Shown piece by piece: positions 42,417 through 50,664 of a stretch of 64,000 bases of DNA. The notes under the pieces were generated by a model. That model made no database searches, was not told where the DNA came from, and saw only the letters and a list, made by a program, of their open reading frames with translations. The stretch spans positions 4,774,001-4,838,000 of the forward strand of contig NZ_LT607412.1 in assembly GCF_900091455.1 (NCBI RefSeq), given 5' to 3'. The translations under genes were made by a program, and so were the position numbers. The stretch is from Micromonospora coriariae. Its GTDB lineage: Bacteria; Actinomycetota; Actinomycetes; Mycobacteriales; Micromonosporaceae. Each line of letters begins with the position of its first letter. The stretch's first letter is position 1.

Positions 42417-43309
42417 TTCTCGGCTCCTGCCGTGATGCCGCGCGCCAGAGTGCGCTGGAAGATGAGGAAGAAGAGGATCGCCGGCACCAGGCTGATCAGC
42501 GAGCCGGCGTTGGTGGTCGGGGCGTCCATCAGGCGGTCGCCCTGCAACGACGCGAGCGCGACCGGAATGGTCTGCGTCTGGTTGTCGATGAGCATGACCA
42601 GCGGGATCAGGAACTCGTTCCAGGTCCAGATGAAGAAGAAGATGAGCAGCACCGCGAGGGTGGGCCGCAGGTTGGGAAAGACCACCCGCCACAGCACCGT
42701 CCACTTGCCGGCCCCGTCCAGCGAGGCGGCCTCCAGCAGCGAGCGCGGAAACGTGCTCAGCACCGAGGCGAGCAGGTAGGTGCCGAACGCGCTCTGGATC
42801 ACGGTGAAGATGATGATCACCGAGAGTCGGGTGTTGTAGAGGCCGATCTCCTTGGCCACGTAGTAGAGCGGGTAGATCAGCGCTTCCTGCGGCAGCATGT
42901 TGGCCAGCAGGAAGAGCCCGACGATCCAGAGCCGGCCGCGGACCCGGCCGATTCCCAGGGCGTACGCGTTGAGCAGCGAGACGACGACGCCGAGCACCGC
43001 CACCGAACCGGCGATGAGCGCCGAGTTCCACAGCTTCAGCGGGAAGTTCACAGTGGTCCAGTACGTCCGCAGACCCTTGGTGTAGAACTCCGTCGGCCAG
43101 CTCAGCGGACCGCCCGAGGAGTAGTCGGCCGGCGACTTGAACGCGTTGAGCAGCATGAACGCGAACGGCACCAGCATGGCGAGCGCGGCGATCGTGACCA
43201 CGGCGAGCACCACCCAGCGGGCGGCGCCGCGGCGCCGCCGGTCGCGGCCCGGCCGGCTCTGGCGCGGTGCCCGCGCCGTGCCCTCGGCCGGGATGAGCGT
43301 GACGGCCAT
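42413..43309 (-). CDS. Sugar ABC transporter permease, MalG-type (xyloside operon)
   Basis: This is a 298-residue permease with a basic N-terminus (RRRRGAARW) and six helices, the first being WVVLAVVTIAALAMLVPFAFML. The EAA loop is SLLEAASLDGAGKWTVLWRVVFPNLRPTL. It lies one base after the other permease gene and overlaps the GH31 gene by 4 bp, so the operon is tightly coupled. It forms the channel together with the product of 43311-44279. Confidence 0.85.
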   Translation of the reverse strand: MAVTLIPAEGTARAPRQSRPGRDRRRRGAARWVVLAVVTIAALAMLVPFAFMLLNAFKSPADYSSGGPLSWPTEFYTKGLRTYWTTVNFPLKLWNSALIAGSVAVLGVVVSLLNAYALGIGRVRGRLWIVGLFLLANMLPQEALIYPLYYVAKEIGLYNTRLSVIIIFTVIQSAFGTYLLASVLSTFPRSLLEAASLDGAGKWTVLWRVVFPNLRPTLAVLLIFFFIWTWNEFLIPLVMLIDNQTQTIPVALASLQGDRLMDAPTTNAGSLISLVPAILFFLIFQRTLARGITAGAEK

Positions 43310-43310
43310 C

Positions 43311-44279
43311 TCAGAACCCCCGATCCCGGCGCTCGCTGCGGGCCTGCATCCAGATGAAGACCACGGCCACCACGATGATGATCAACGTGAGCACCGTGGA
43401 GATCGCCGAGCCGTAGCCGACCTGGAGCTTCTTGAAGAACGTGTAGTAGGCGAAGTAGGACGGCACGTTGGTGGCGTTCTCGGGGCCGCCCCGGGTCAGG
43501 GCGAAGATCGGCCCGAACACCTTCAACGCGGCGATGGTGCAGGTCAGCGCCACCACGAAGGTCTCCGGCCGGATCTGCGGGAGGGTGATCGCCCGGAACC
43601 GGTGCAGCCAGTTCGCGCCGTCGACCTCGGCGGCCTCGTACAGCTCCGGGTCGACCCGCTGCAGCGCCGCCATGAAGACGACCACCGGGTAGCCGATCTG
43701 CACCCAGATCATCACGGCCATCACGGCGGGCAGCGCGGTGTCCGGGTCGCCGAGCCAGTCGTGCCGTAGCGCGCCGAGACCCACCGCGTCGAGGAGGCTG
43801 TTGAACGCGCCGTCAGGGCGCAGGATCCAGCCCCAGACGATGCCGGCCACCACGACGGGCAGCACCTGCGGGAGGTAGAACGCGGCCCGCAGCGCGGCGG
43901 CGGTACGCGGCCGGAACCGCCGGCCGATGACGTCGAAGAGCACCGAGGCGAGCACCAGCCCCAGCAGGGTCGGCACCACCACCATCGCGACGAGCATCGC
44001 GACGGTGTTGCGGAACGACGCCCAGAACACCTCGTCCTGCAGCAACTGCTGGTAGTTGTCCAGGCCGACCCAGGTGGGGTCGCCCACCCCGGACCACTTG
44101 GTCAGCGACAGGTAGCCGGTGCCGACCAACGGTGCGCCGATGACCAGGATGAAGAGCACCGCTCCGGGGAGCAGATAGAGCCAGTACGCCGCGTTGCGGC
44201 CGCGACCCTTGCGGCCGGGCGGGGGCTGGGTCGGGGTCGCCGGCGGGTGCGCAGCGGCGACGGTCTCGGAGACTGCCAT
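43311..44279 (-). CDS. Sugar ABC transporter permease, MalF-type (xyloside operon)
   Basis: This is a 322-residue permease. After a Pro-rich leader of about 30 residues, six helices begin with YWLYLLPGAVLFILVIGAPLV. The EAA loop is ELYEAAEVDGANWLHRFRAITLPQIRPET. It sits between the binding-protein gene and the second permease gene in a minus-strand operon and belongs to the CUT1 class, which imports oligosaccharides. Confidence 0.85.
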   Translation of the reverse strand: MAVSETVAAAHPPATPTQPPPGRKGRGRNAAYWLYLLPGAVLFILVIGAPLVGTGYLSLTKWSGVGDPTWVGLDNYQQLLQDEVFWASFRNTVAMLVAMVVVPTLLGLVLASVLFDVIGRRFRPRTAAALRAAFYLPQVLPVVVAGIVWGWILRPDGAFNSLLDAVGLGALRHDWLGDPDTALPAVMAVMIWVQIGYPVVVFMAALQRVDPELYEAAEVDGANWLHRFRAITLPQIRPETFVVALTCTIAALKVFGPIFALTRGGPENATNVPSYFAYYTFFKKLQVGYGSAISTVLTLIIIVVAVVFIWMQARSERRDRGF

Positions 44280-44297
44280 GGAAGATCCTTCCCGGTG

Positions 44298-44343
44298 GAG
44301 CGGGCGGGCGCTCCGGGCGTGCCGGTCGCGCCCGCCGCTCGCC
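44298..44343 (-). promoter_or_regulatory. GC-rich hairpin between binding-protein and permease genes
   Basis: AGCGGGCGGGCG (starting 44299) and CGCCCGCCGCT (about 44329-44339) can pair with one bulged base. As with the hairpin at 16186, its position just after a binding-protein gene suggests it protects or attenuates the message so that the receptor outnumbers the permeases. Confidence 0.45.
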
Positions 44344-44346
44344 GTG

Positions 44347-45651
44347 TCACTTGCCGGTGATCTCCTTGACGCCGTCGGCGTACGGCTTGGCGATCGTGTC
44401 GAGGACCTGGTCGGGCGACTTGGAGCCGTTGATCAGGCCCTGGAAGCCGGAGACCAGCACGTCGTAGTAGCCGGGAACCGGCCAGTCCGGGTAGAAGGCC
44501 AGACCGTCCTGCTTGCTGACCGTGTTGAAATCCTCGATCAGCTTCCGGTCCTTGGGGTCGCTGATCTTCGCCGGGTCACCGGCGACCGGGACGCCACCGT
44601 TGTTGCCGATCAGGTCCTGGATCTCCGGACGCAGCGTGATGTCGATGAAGTCGTACGCCAGGCCCTTGGCCTTGCTGGTCTCCGGCACCACCCAGAGGTT
44701 GCCGGACGAGCCGGCCTGCAGGGTGTTGCCGGGGAAGAGGAAGGTGTCCCAGTTGGCCTTCATCTCGGCCTTGAACCGGCCGTACCACCAGCTACCGGAG
44801 ACGATCATCGGGGTCTTGCCGCCGATGAACGCGGTGCCCATGTCCTCGGCCTTCAGGCTCGCCGAGTTCTTCGCGACGTAGCCCTTGCGCACCCACTCGG
44901 CGAAGGTGTCCGCGCCGTACTTCAGCGGGTCGGCCGTGAAGTCCACCGGGTTCTTGTAGAGCTGGTAGTTGTCGACGAACTGCCGGTCCGCCTTGGACAG
45001 CGCCAACTGGTAGAAGAGCTGACCGGCCGGGTACTCGGCGCCGGCCATGCCCAGCGGGGCGACGCCCTTGCCGACGAAGGTGTCCATCGCGGCGGTCATC
45101 TCCGCCATGCTGGTCGGCACCTGCACGCCGTACCTGTCGAAGAGGTCCTTGTTGTAGTAGACCGTGACGTACTCGCCGTAGTTCGGCACGCCGAACCAGT
45201 TGCCCGAGCCCATCACGCCCTTGTCGCTGTAGCGGGCGGTGGTCTGCAGGCTGGGGCTGAGCTTGCCGGCCCAGCCGCGCTTGTCGGCCTCGGCGCTCAG
45301 GTCGGTGAGCAGGCCCTGGGAGGAGAGCAGGCCGGCGGTCGCGTTGCCCTTGTTGTACTCCATGATGTCCGGGCCCTCGGACGAGTTGATGATCATCCCG
45401 GCGTTCTGCTGGATCTGCTCGAACGCCTTGCGCTCGAAGCGCACCTCGACGCCCGGGTGCTCGGCCTTGAAGATCTCGATCGCCCGGTCCCAGGCGACTC
45501 CCATGGCGCTGTTGGCGCTCTCGTAGTGCCAGAGTTTGAGGGTCTTGGCCCCGCTGTCGTCCCCGCTGTCACCACCGCCGCACGCGGCCACGGTGGTCGT
45601 CGCGGTAGCCGCCAGGGCGATCGCGGCGACGATCCGGCGGAATCGCTGCAT
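44347..45651 (-). CDS. Sugar ABC transporter substrate-binding lipoprotein (xyloside operon)
   Basis: This 434-residue lipoprotein has a Sec signal (MQRFRRIVAAIALAATATTT) and lipobox VAAC, followed by a GGGDSGDDSG linker. The mature protein is a family-1 solute receptor (LKLWHYESANSAMG, AWDRAIEIFKAEHPGVEV, EGPDIMEYNKG, VPNYGEYVTVYYNKDLF). With the downstream alpha-xylosidase and beta-glucosidase, the ligand is likely a xylosylated gluco-oligosaccharide. GAGGAGG lies 6 bases before the ATG. It follows lacI after an 85-bp gap containing a strong hairpin. Confidence 0.85.
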   Translation of the reverse strand: MQRFRRIVAAIALAATATTTVAACGGGDSGDDSGAKTLKLWHYESANSAMGVAWDRAIEIFKAEHPGVEVRFERKAFEQIQQNAGMIINSSEGPDIMEYNKGNATAGLLSSQGLLTDLSAEADKRGWAGKLSPSLQTTARYSDKGVMGSGNWFGVPNYGEYVTVYYNKDLFDRYGVQVPTSMAEMTAAMDTFVGKGVAPLGMAGAEYPAGQLFYQLALSKADRQFVDNYQLYKNPVDFTADPLKYGADTFAEWVRKGYVAKNSASLKAEDMGTAFIGGKTPMIVSGSWWYGRFKAEMKANWDTFLFPGNTLQAGSSGNLWVVPETSKAKGLAYDFIDITLRPEIQDLIGNNGGVPVAGDPAKISDPKDRKLIEDFNTVSKQDGLAFYPDWPVPGYYDVLVSGFQGLINGSKSPDQVLDTIAKPYADGVKEITGK

Positions 45652-45691
45652 TGCTATCCTCCTCGTTGAGTATCTAGCCGGTACTGCACTG

Positions 45692-45725
45692 GGCCCGTCG
45701 TCGCGTTGCAGCGCGGCGACGGGCC
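45692..45725. terminator. 14-bp hairpin between lacI and the binding-protein gene
   Basis: GGCCCGTCGTCGCG (45692-45705) pairs with CGCGGCGACGGGCC (45712-45725), with one G-U pair and a 6-base loop. On the minus strand, the direction of both neighbours, it follows the lacI stop but has no U-tract; on the plus strand it is followed by GTTTTC. It could partially terminate transcripts leaving lacI, keeping repressor and transporter levels separate. Confidence 0.55.
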
Positions 45726-45736
45726 GTTTTCGCTGG

Positions 45737-46795
45737 TCAACCCCCGCCGGTCGGCGAACGCCGAGGTGTGTCCGGTGCGGGTCGTCGTGGCACGGCTGTC
45801 GATCCCCGGATCTCCAGCGCACATGGCAGCAGTTGCTGGTGGCGCTCGTCACCGGGACCGTCCAGGTGGCGCAGCAGCGCCTCGATCGCGATCCGCCCCA
45901 TGGCCGAGCCGGGCGAGGTCATCGCGGTCAGCGCCGGGGTGGCCAGCTCGGCGACCTGCGGCGAGGTGACCATCGAGACGACCGAGACGTCGTCGGGCAC
46001 CGAGAGGCCCCGACCGGTCAGCTCGCCGAGGATGCCGAAGATCGCGGTCTCGTTCATGGCCAGCACGGCGGTCAGCTCCGGAGCCTGCGCGAACGCGGCG
46101 GCCAGGGCCGCCCGCCCACCGGCGGCGCTGTCCTCGGCCGGGATCATCACCGGCTCCAGGCCGTGGCCGGTCATCGCCGCGACGAAGGCGTCGCGGGTGC
46201 GCAAGGCTGGGCCGTAGCCGCTGGCCAGGGTGGCGGCCGAGTGGTTGACGTAGACGATGCTCCGGTGGCCCAGACCGACCAGGTGGGCGACGGCCTCCCG
46301 TACGGTCTGCTCGAAGTCGATGTCGACGTAGGAGAACCCGCTGGTGTCGCCGGTGCGGCCGATCAACACCTGCGGGACGCCGGCGTCCCGCAGGACGGTG
46401 ACCCGCTCGTCGGCGAGCTGCACCTCCATCAGCACGACCCCGTCGAGCATCCGCTGGCTGGCCAGCCGCCGCAGGTCGTCGAGGTCGCCGCCGCCGACGG
46501 GGGAGAGCACCAGGTGGTAGCCGGCCGCGCTGGCCGCTGCGGCGGCGCCGGTGACGAAGGCCGTTTCGGTCGCGCCCAGGCCACGCTCGTCCATCGGCAT
46601 CAGCAGACCGAGGATCCGGCTGCGCCGGCTGGCCAGGCCACGGGCCATCGCGTTGGGCTGGTAGTCGAGCTCGGCCATCGCGGCGAGCACCTTGTCCCGG
46701 GTGGCCTGGGAGATCGGCCGGGTGCCGGTGAGCACGTACGACACGGTGCTGACCGAGACCCGGGCGAGGCGGGCGACGTCGTGCATGGTGGCCAC
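45737..46795 (-). CDS. LacI-family repressor of the xyloside operon
   Basis: This is a 352-residue repressor. An N-terminal helix-turn-helix (MHDVARLARVSVSTVSYVLTG) with the hinge helix LDYQPNAMARGL precedes a periplasmic-binding-like ligand domain (ILGLLMPMDERGLG, DGVVLMEVQ, FSYVDIDFEQTVREAV). It is the first gene of a minus-strand cluster with importer and xyloside-cleaving enzymes, so the inducer is probably a xylosyl sugar. The GTG at 46795 has GGAGGAGG 6 bases upstream. Twin palindromes at its promoter (46839-46868) are likely its own operators. Confidence 0.9.
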   Translation of the reverse strand: MATMHDVARLARVSVSTVSYVLTGTRPISQATRDKVLAAMAELDYQPNAMARGLASRRSRILGLLMPMDERGLGATETAFVTGAAAAASAAGYHLVLSPVGGGDLDDLRRLASQRMLDGVVLMEVQLADERVTVLRDAGVPQVLIGRTGDTSGFSYVDIDFEQTVREAVAHLVGLGHRSIVYVNHSAATLASGYGPALRTRDAFVAAMTGHGLEPVMIPAEDSAAGGRAALAAAFAQAPELTAVLAMNETAIFGILGELTGRGLSVPDDVSVVSMVTSPQVAELATPALTAMTSPGSAMGRIAIEALLRHLDGPGDERHQQLLPCALEIRGSTAVPRRPAPDTPRRSPTGGG

Positions 46796-46838
46796 CGCGC
46801 ACCTCCTCCGGCCCGGCGTGGGATCGCTCCCGAATGGT

Positions 46839-46868
46839 CGTCGAAGCGTTTCGACGAAGCGTTTCGAC
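46839..46868. promoter_or_regulatory. Tandem LacI-type operators
   Basis: The first site, CGTCGAA-GCGT-TTCGACG (46839-46856), has perfect 7-bp arms. The second, GACGAA-GCGT-TTCGAC (46853-46868), has one mismatch. Their centres are 13 bp apart, and the unit GAAGCGTTTCGAC is duplicated in direct tandem. They lie immediately downstream of the lacI promoter, across the expected transcription start. Confidence 0.8.
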
Positions 46869-46870
46869 AG

Positions 46871-46900
46871 ACGCTAGGCCACCTGTTACGGCGACGTCAA
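46871..46900 (-). promoter_or_regulatory. Promoter of the lacI-xyloside operon
   Basis: On the minus strand TTGACG (reverse complement of 46895-46900) and TAGCGT (reverse complement of 46871-46876) are 18 bp apart and fit a primary-sigma promoter. Transcription would start inside the first operator encountered, so repressor binding would block it directly. From here to 47097 I see no gene. Confidence 0.7.
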
Positions 46901-47097
46901 TAGCCGATGTCGCCGCGCTTTCCGTGCCCTGCTCTGCGGCGTCCCGTGCCCCTGCGGCCGGGTGGCCCGGTTCGGCCTCGGCCTCGGCCCGGCCGAGCGG
47001 CCAAGGGGGACCTCGGCCGGCAGCAGGATCGCCCAACATCCCGAGCGATCGAGCACGATCCTGCAGCCGGCAGGGCGTGGCTTGGGCGGGCGGCGTT

Positions 47098-48006
47098 TCA
47101 GCGCAGGTCGAACAGGGTGGCCGCGCTGTCCCAGCAGACCGCGCGCAGCCAGTCGTCGCCGAGGTCCAGCCGGGCCAGCCCGGTCAACTGGTCGGCGTAC
47201 GGGTAGGGGATGTTCGGGAAGTCGCTGCCCAGCAGCACCTTGCCGGCCAGCCCCAACTCACGCAGCCGGGGCAGCTCGTCGGCGGGGAACGGCACGAACC
47301 GGTCGAAGAACGGGGTGAACGCCATAGTGGTGTCCAGCCGGACCCGGTCGTACGCCTCGGCCAGATCGAGGAAGGCCCGGTAGTCGGGCGCGCCGAGATG
47401 CGCCACCACGGCGGTAAGCCGCGGGTGGCGGGCGAGCAGGGCGGCGAACGGGTCCGGCCCGGTGTGGCTGGTCCCCACCGGGGCGTGACCGGCGTGCACC
47501 ACCACCGGCACGCCCGCGTCGGCCAGCAGCCCCCACACCCGGTCCAGCGCCGGGTCGGTCGGCGCGAACCCGCCGACCTGCACGTGCACCTTGAACAGCC
47601 GGGCCCCGCCGGTCAGCGCCTCCTGGACGTAGCCGGGAGCGTCCGGCTCGGGGAAGAAGGTGGCCGAGGGCAGGCAGCCCGGGGTGGCGCGGGCGAACTC
47701 CAGCGTCCAGCGGTTGAGGTCCGCCGCCATGCCCGGCCGGTGCGGGTACGCCAACGCGCTGAACACGCGTACCCCGAGCCGGCGCAGGTGCGCCACCCGG
47801 TCGGCGTCACTCCACCGGTACCGGATCGGCCACTCGGTGCCGACCAGCGGGCCGGCGGCGTCGAAGTACGCCCACACCCGGCGCAGCAGGCGCGGCGGCA
47901 GGAAGTGCACGTGCACGTCGGCAAGCCCTGGCAGCCCCAGTGCGCGCCAGAAATCCGGCACCCGCTCGTCGGCCTCTGGAGGTGACTGCGCGCCGGGGTC
48001 GGTCAT
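47098..48006 (-). CDS. Amidohydrolase-superfamily protein
   Basis: This is a 302-residue metal-dependent hydrolase of the ACMSD/amidohydrolase-2 type. The metal-binding HxH is ADVHVHFLPPRLL near residue 35. VVVHAGHAPVG supplies a further His, VVAHLGAPDYR another, and LLGSDFPNIPYPY the catalytic Asp. The whole TIM-barrel length is present. Family reactions are decarboxylations or hydrolyses of small acids; the substrate is not evident. The ATG overlaps the stop of the upstream membrane-protein gene by 4 bp (ATGA), so both are made from one message. Confidence 0.75.
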   Translation of the reverse strand: MTDPGAQSPPEADERVPDFWRALGLPGLADVHVHFLPPRLLRRVWAYFDAAGPLVGTEWPIRYRWSDADRVAHLRRLGVRVFSALAYPHRPGMAADLNRWTLEFARATPGCLPSATFFPEPDAPGYVQEALTGGARLFKVHVQVGGFAPTDPALDRVWGLLADAGVPVVVHAGHAPVGTSHTGPDPFAALLARHPRLTAVVAHLGAPDYRAFLDLAEAYDRVRLDTTMAFTPFFDRFVPFPADELPRLRELGLAGKVLLGSDFPNIPYPYADQLTGLARLDLGDDWLRAVCWDSAATLFDLR

Positions 48007-48812
48007 ATCTCGATATTGAACCGTTGCAACACCGACGGCGCGAGCAGGCCCGCCATGGCGAGCACCGTCACGACGGTCAGCACGGCACGCAGCACAACCA
48101 CCTCGGCCTTGCTGCCGGTACGCAGGGCAATGCCGTTCGGCAGGCCGATCATCGTCCACATGCGCCGCTTGATCGGGATCGGCCAGAGGATCGGCACCCC
48201 GGCTCGGGTGATCATGTCACCGAGAATGTGCACGAAGCAGCCCACGCCGACGGCGGTACCGATCAGCGGATAGCCGCGCCCACCCGGCAGGTTCGCGAAG
48301 GTGAACCAGGCCGCTCCGGCCGACGCGAGGGTGATGATCACCCACCCGGCGCGCTCGGCCCACTCGTCGAACAGCCCGCGCAGGGCCAGGCCGAACATGA
48401 AGAACAGGATGGTGATCACCGCCCACTTGCCGTACGCGGCGCAGAGCGCGGTGGTGCCCCACCCGACCAGAACCGTGAACGGAAGCGTGTGGGTCAGCGT
48501 CCGGTGCCCGTTGTTGCGGCGCGGGTCCTTGCTGAGTTTCGTGGCGTAGTAGACCCCGAGGGAGATCTTCTCCATCACCTCGGCGGCGAAGAGCGAGAAG
48601 ACTCCGAAGGTACGGGCCACGGTCGCGCCACCCTGGTTACGGGTCACCTTGCCCGACATGTCGAGGTCGGGAAAGAGCGCGCCACCCGCGCACACCGCAG
48701 TGCCCACCGCCAACGCGAGTGGCGACTGGTGGTAGTCGGCGAACTGGTCCAGCGCCCAGGACCCGGCCAGCCATACCGCCGCGCCGGACAGCGCGTGCGA
48801 CGGTCCCATCAT
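48003..48812 (-). CDS. DUF457/YdjM-like membrane-bound metal-dependent hydrolase
   Basis: This 269-residue protein has about five to six hydrophobic segments and the conserved metal-binding pattern of the YdjM/LexA-regulated family. MGPSHALSGAAVW is at the N-terminus, ALFPDLDMSGKVTRN contains the Asp pair, NNGHRTLTHTLPFTVL the His pair, and VHILGDMITRAGVPILWP lies late. The biochemical activity of the family is not established. The start at 48812 has GGGAGGG upstream; a second ATG follows immediately. It is co-translated with the amidohydrolase. Confidence 0.8.
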   Translation of the reverse strand: MMGPSHALSGAAVWLAGSWALDQFADYHQSPLALAVGTAVCAGGALFPDLDMSGKVTRNQGGATVARTFGVFSLFAAEVMEKISLGVYYATKLSKDPRRNNGHRTLTHTLPFTVLVGWGTTALCAAYGKWAVITILFFMFGLALRGLFDEWAERAGWVIITLASAGAAWFTFANLPGGRGYPLIGTAVGVGCFVHILGDMITRAGVPILWPIPIKRRMWTMIGLPNGIALRTGSKAEVVVLRAVLTVVTVLAMAGLLAPSVLQRFNIEI

Positions 48813-48914
48813 CTCGGCTCACCCTCCCCAGGGATCTTGAGCGCCAAAACTACGCCACTGTAGTCAGCGGCGACGACGCAGGGGCATCCTCCGGACGGTC
48901 CACACCGGACGGTG

Positions 48915-50546
48915 TCAGAGCGCGGGGGTGAAGCTCTGCCGGATCATCGGCAAGTATGTCGCGTTGACCTGCCAGTCGAACTCTTTTGTCAACCACGAGA
49001 CGGTGAAGGCGCGCCCGGCCGAGGTGTTGGTCAGAAGCCGGAAACTGTGCACCCGCTCGCCGGCGGCGTTCTTCCAGCCGCACTCCCAGATCGCGCCGCC
49101 CTCGAAGATGTCCAGCGCCGAGATGTCCACCTTGCGGTAGCCCGGTAGCGCCTCGCCGCCGGTGAGCCGGGCCTCCTCGGCCTTCCAGTACGCCACCGGG
49201 TCGGGTCGGGCCGGCCCCGCCTCGACGCTGAGGATCCGGGGTCCGCCGGACTCCCGGAAGCAGGTCGCCGACCCCTCGGTCCAGTGCAGCCAGCCCACCG
49301 GCGCGGCGATCCGGAACCCGGTCGGGTCGTCGTGCCACGTCCAGCCCTTCACCAGCCGGTACCGCGCGTCGGGCGGCTGCGGCACCGACGGCACCGGGAT
49401 CGCCGTCGGTGGCGGGGGAGTCGCGCAGGCGAATGCGGCCGGCCGGGGGGTGGCCTCGCCGCCCCCGGCGCCGGATGGTGGCGTCCGGCCGTCGTTGCGG
49501 TTGACCAGCGCCAACGCGACACCGCCGGCGGCGAGCAGCGCGGTGGCCGCACCGGCCAGGGTGAGTAGGCGCCGACGCCAGCGGCCGGGTCGGTTCGCCG
49601 GCCGGTCGGTCGGCGCCGGCGGGTCGCCGGGCGGGGACGGCCAACCGCTCGGAGCGGCGGGCACGGCGGTGCGGCCCGCGTTGCGTACGGCCGCCACCGC
49701 GGCGGAGCGGGCCGGCTCGGTGGGCTGGTCGTCGTCCGCCGCCGCGCCGCGCAGCAGCGGCTCGGCCTCGGCGGCGGTCAACCGCCGCCAGGGGTCGCGC
49801 TGCAACAGGCCGGTGAGCACGGGGCGCAGCGAGCCGGCCCGGCGCATCGGGTCCGGCGGTTCGGTGGCCAGCGCGCTGAGCGTCGCCATCGCGCTGGAGC
49901 GGGCGTACGGCGAACGCCCCTCGACCATCGCGTAGAGCGTCGCGCCCAGCGACCACAGGTCCGTACGGGGGTTGGACACCCCTTCGCGGGCGCGCTCCGG
50001 TGCGACGAACTGCGGCGAGCCGAGCACAGTGCCCGGCCCGGTCATCGCGCCGTCCCCGCCGTCGAACGTGGCCAGCCCGAAATCGGTGAGCACCACCCGA
50101 CCGTCGTCGGCGACCAGCACGTTGTGCGGCTTCACATCGCGGTGCAGCACACCGGCGGTGTGCGCGGCCCGCAGCGCGGCGAGCACGGCCAGCCCGATCC
50201 GGGCGGTACGCTGCGGGCTCAGCGGCCCCTCCGCGCCGATGACCTGCTGCACCGACCGGGACGGCACGTACTCCATCACGATCCAGGGCCTGTCCCGGTC
50301 GTGCACCACGTCGTAGATGCGGACCACGTTGGGGTGGGTGAGCCGGGCCGCCGTACGCGCCTCGCGCAGTGTCCGCTGTCGCAGTTCGGCTCGTTCGGTC
50401 TCGGCCAGCCAGGACGGTGGCACGACCTCCTTCACCGCGACATCGCGGTGCAGCATTTCGTCGCGGGCCAGCCACACCCGGCCCATGCCGCCGGTGCCGA
50501 CCAGGTCGAGCAGCCGGTACCGACCCGCGATCAGCAACTGTTGCAC
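48915..50546 (-). CDS. Membrane Ser/Thr protein kinase (first of two paralogues)
   Basis: This is a 543-residue Hanks-type kinase. The Gly loop is GTGGMG (17-22), Lys39 in VAVKEV, the catalytic loop HRDVKPHN (135-142), and DFG 155-157. A GSPQFVAPER activation segment follows. After a Pro/Ala-rich linker, a single transmembrane helix (about 327-348) leads to an external domain of about 190 residues with GWTWHDDPTGFRIAAP and paired cysteines. It has no PASTA repeats. The external domain is shared with the next kinase, so it is a family-specific sensor of unknown ligand. The GTG at 50546 has GGGGGAG 6 bases upstream. Confidence 0.85.
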   Translation of the reverse strand: MQQLLIAGRYRLLDLVGTGGMGRVWLARDEMLHRDVAVKEVVPPSWLAETERAELRQRTLREARTAARLTHPNVVRIYDVVHDRDRPWIVMEYVPSRSVQQVIGAEGPLSPQRTARIGLAVLAALRAAHTAGVLHRDVKPHNVLVADDGRVVLTDFGLATFDGGDGAMTGPGTVLGSPQFVAPERAREGVSNPRTDLWSLGATLYAMVEGRSPYARSSAMATLSALATEPPDPMRRAGSLRPVLTGLLQRDPWRRLTAAEAEPLLRGAAADDDQPTEPARSAAVAAVRNAGRTAVPAAPSGWPSPPGDPPAPTDRPANRPGRWRRRLLTLAGAATALLAAGGVALALVNRNDGRTPPSGAGGGEATPRPAAFACATPPPPTAIPVPSVPQPPDARYRLVKGWTWHDDPTGFRIAAPVGWLHWTEGSATCFRESGGPRILSVEAGPARPDPVAYWKAEEARLTGGEALPGYRKVDISALDIFEGGAIWECGWKNAAGERVHSFRLLTNTSAGRAFTVSWLTKEFDWQVNATYLPMIRQSFTPAL

Positions 50547-50664
50547 AGTCGCTCCCCCTCGGTCACCCCGTGTTACACGATAGCCACCGGCGCGGCTTTT
50601 CTCATCCACTGAGCGGCCTCGATCCACCCGGGACCGCAGGTCGAACCGGCCCACAGGGCGCAGG

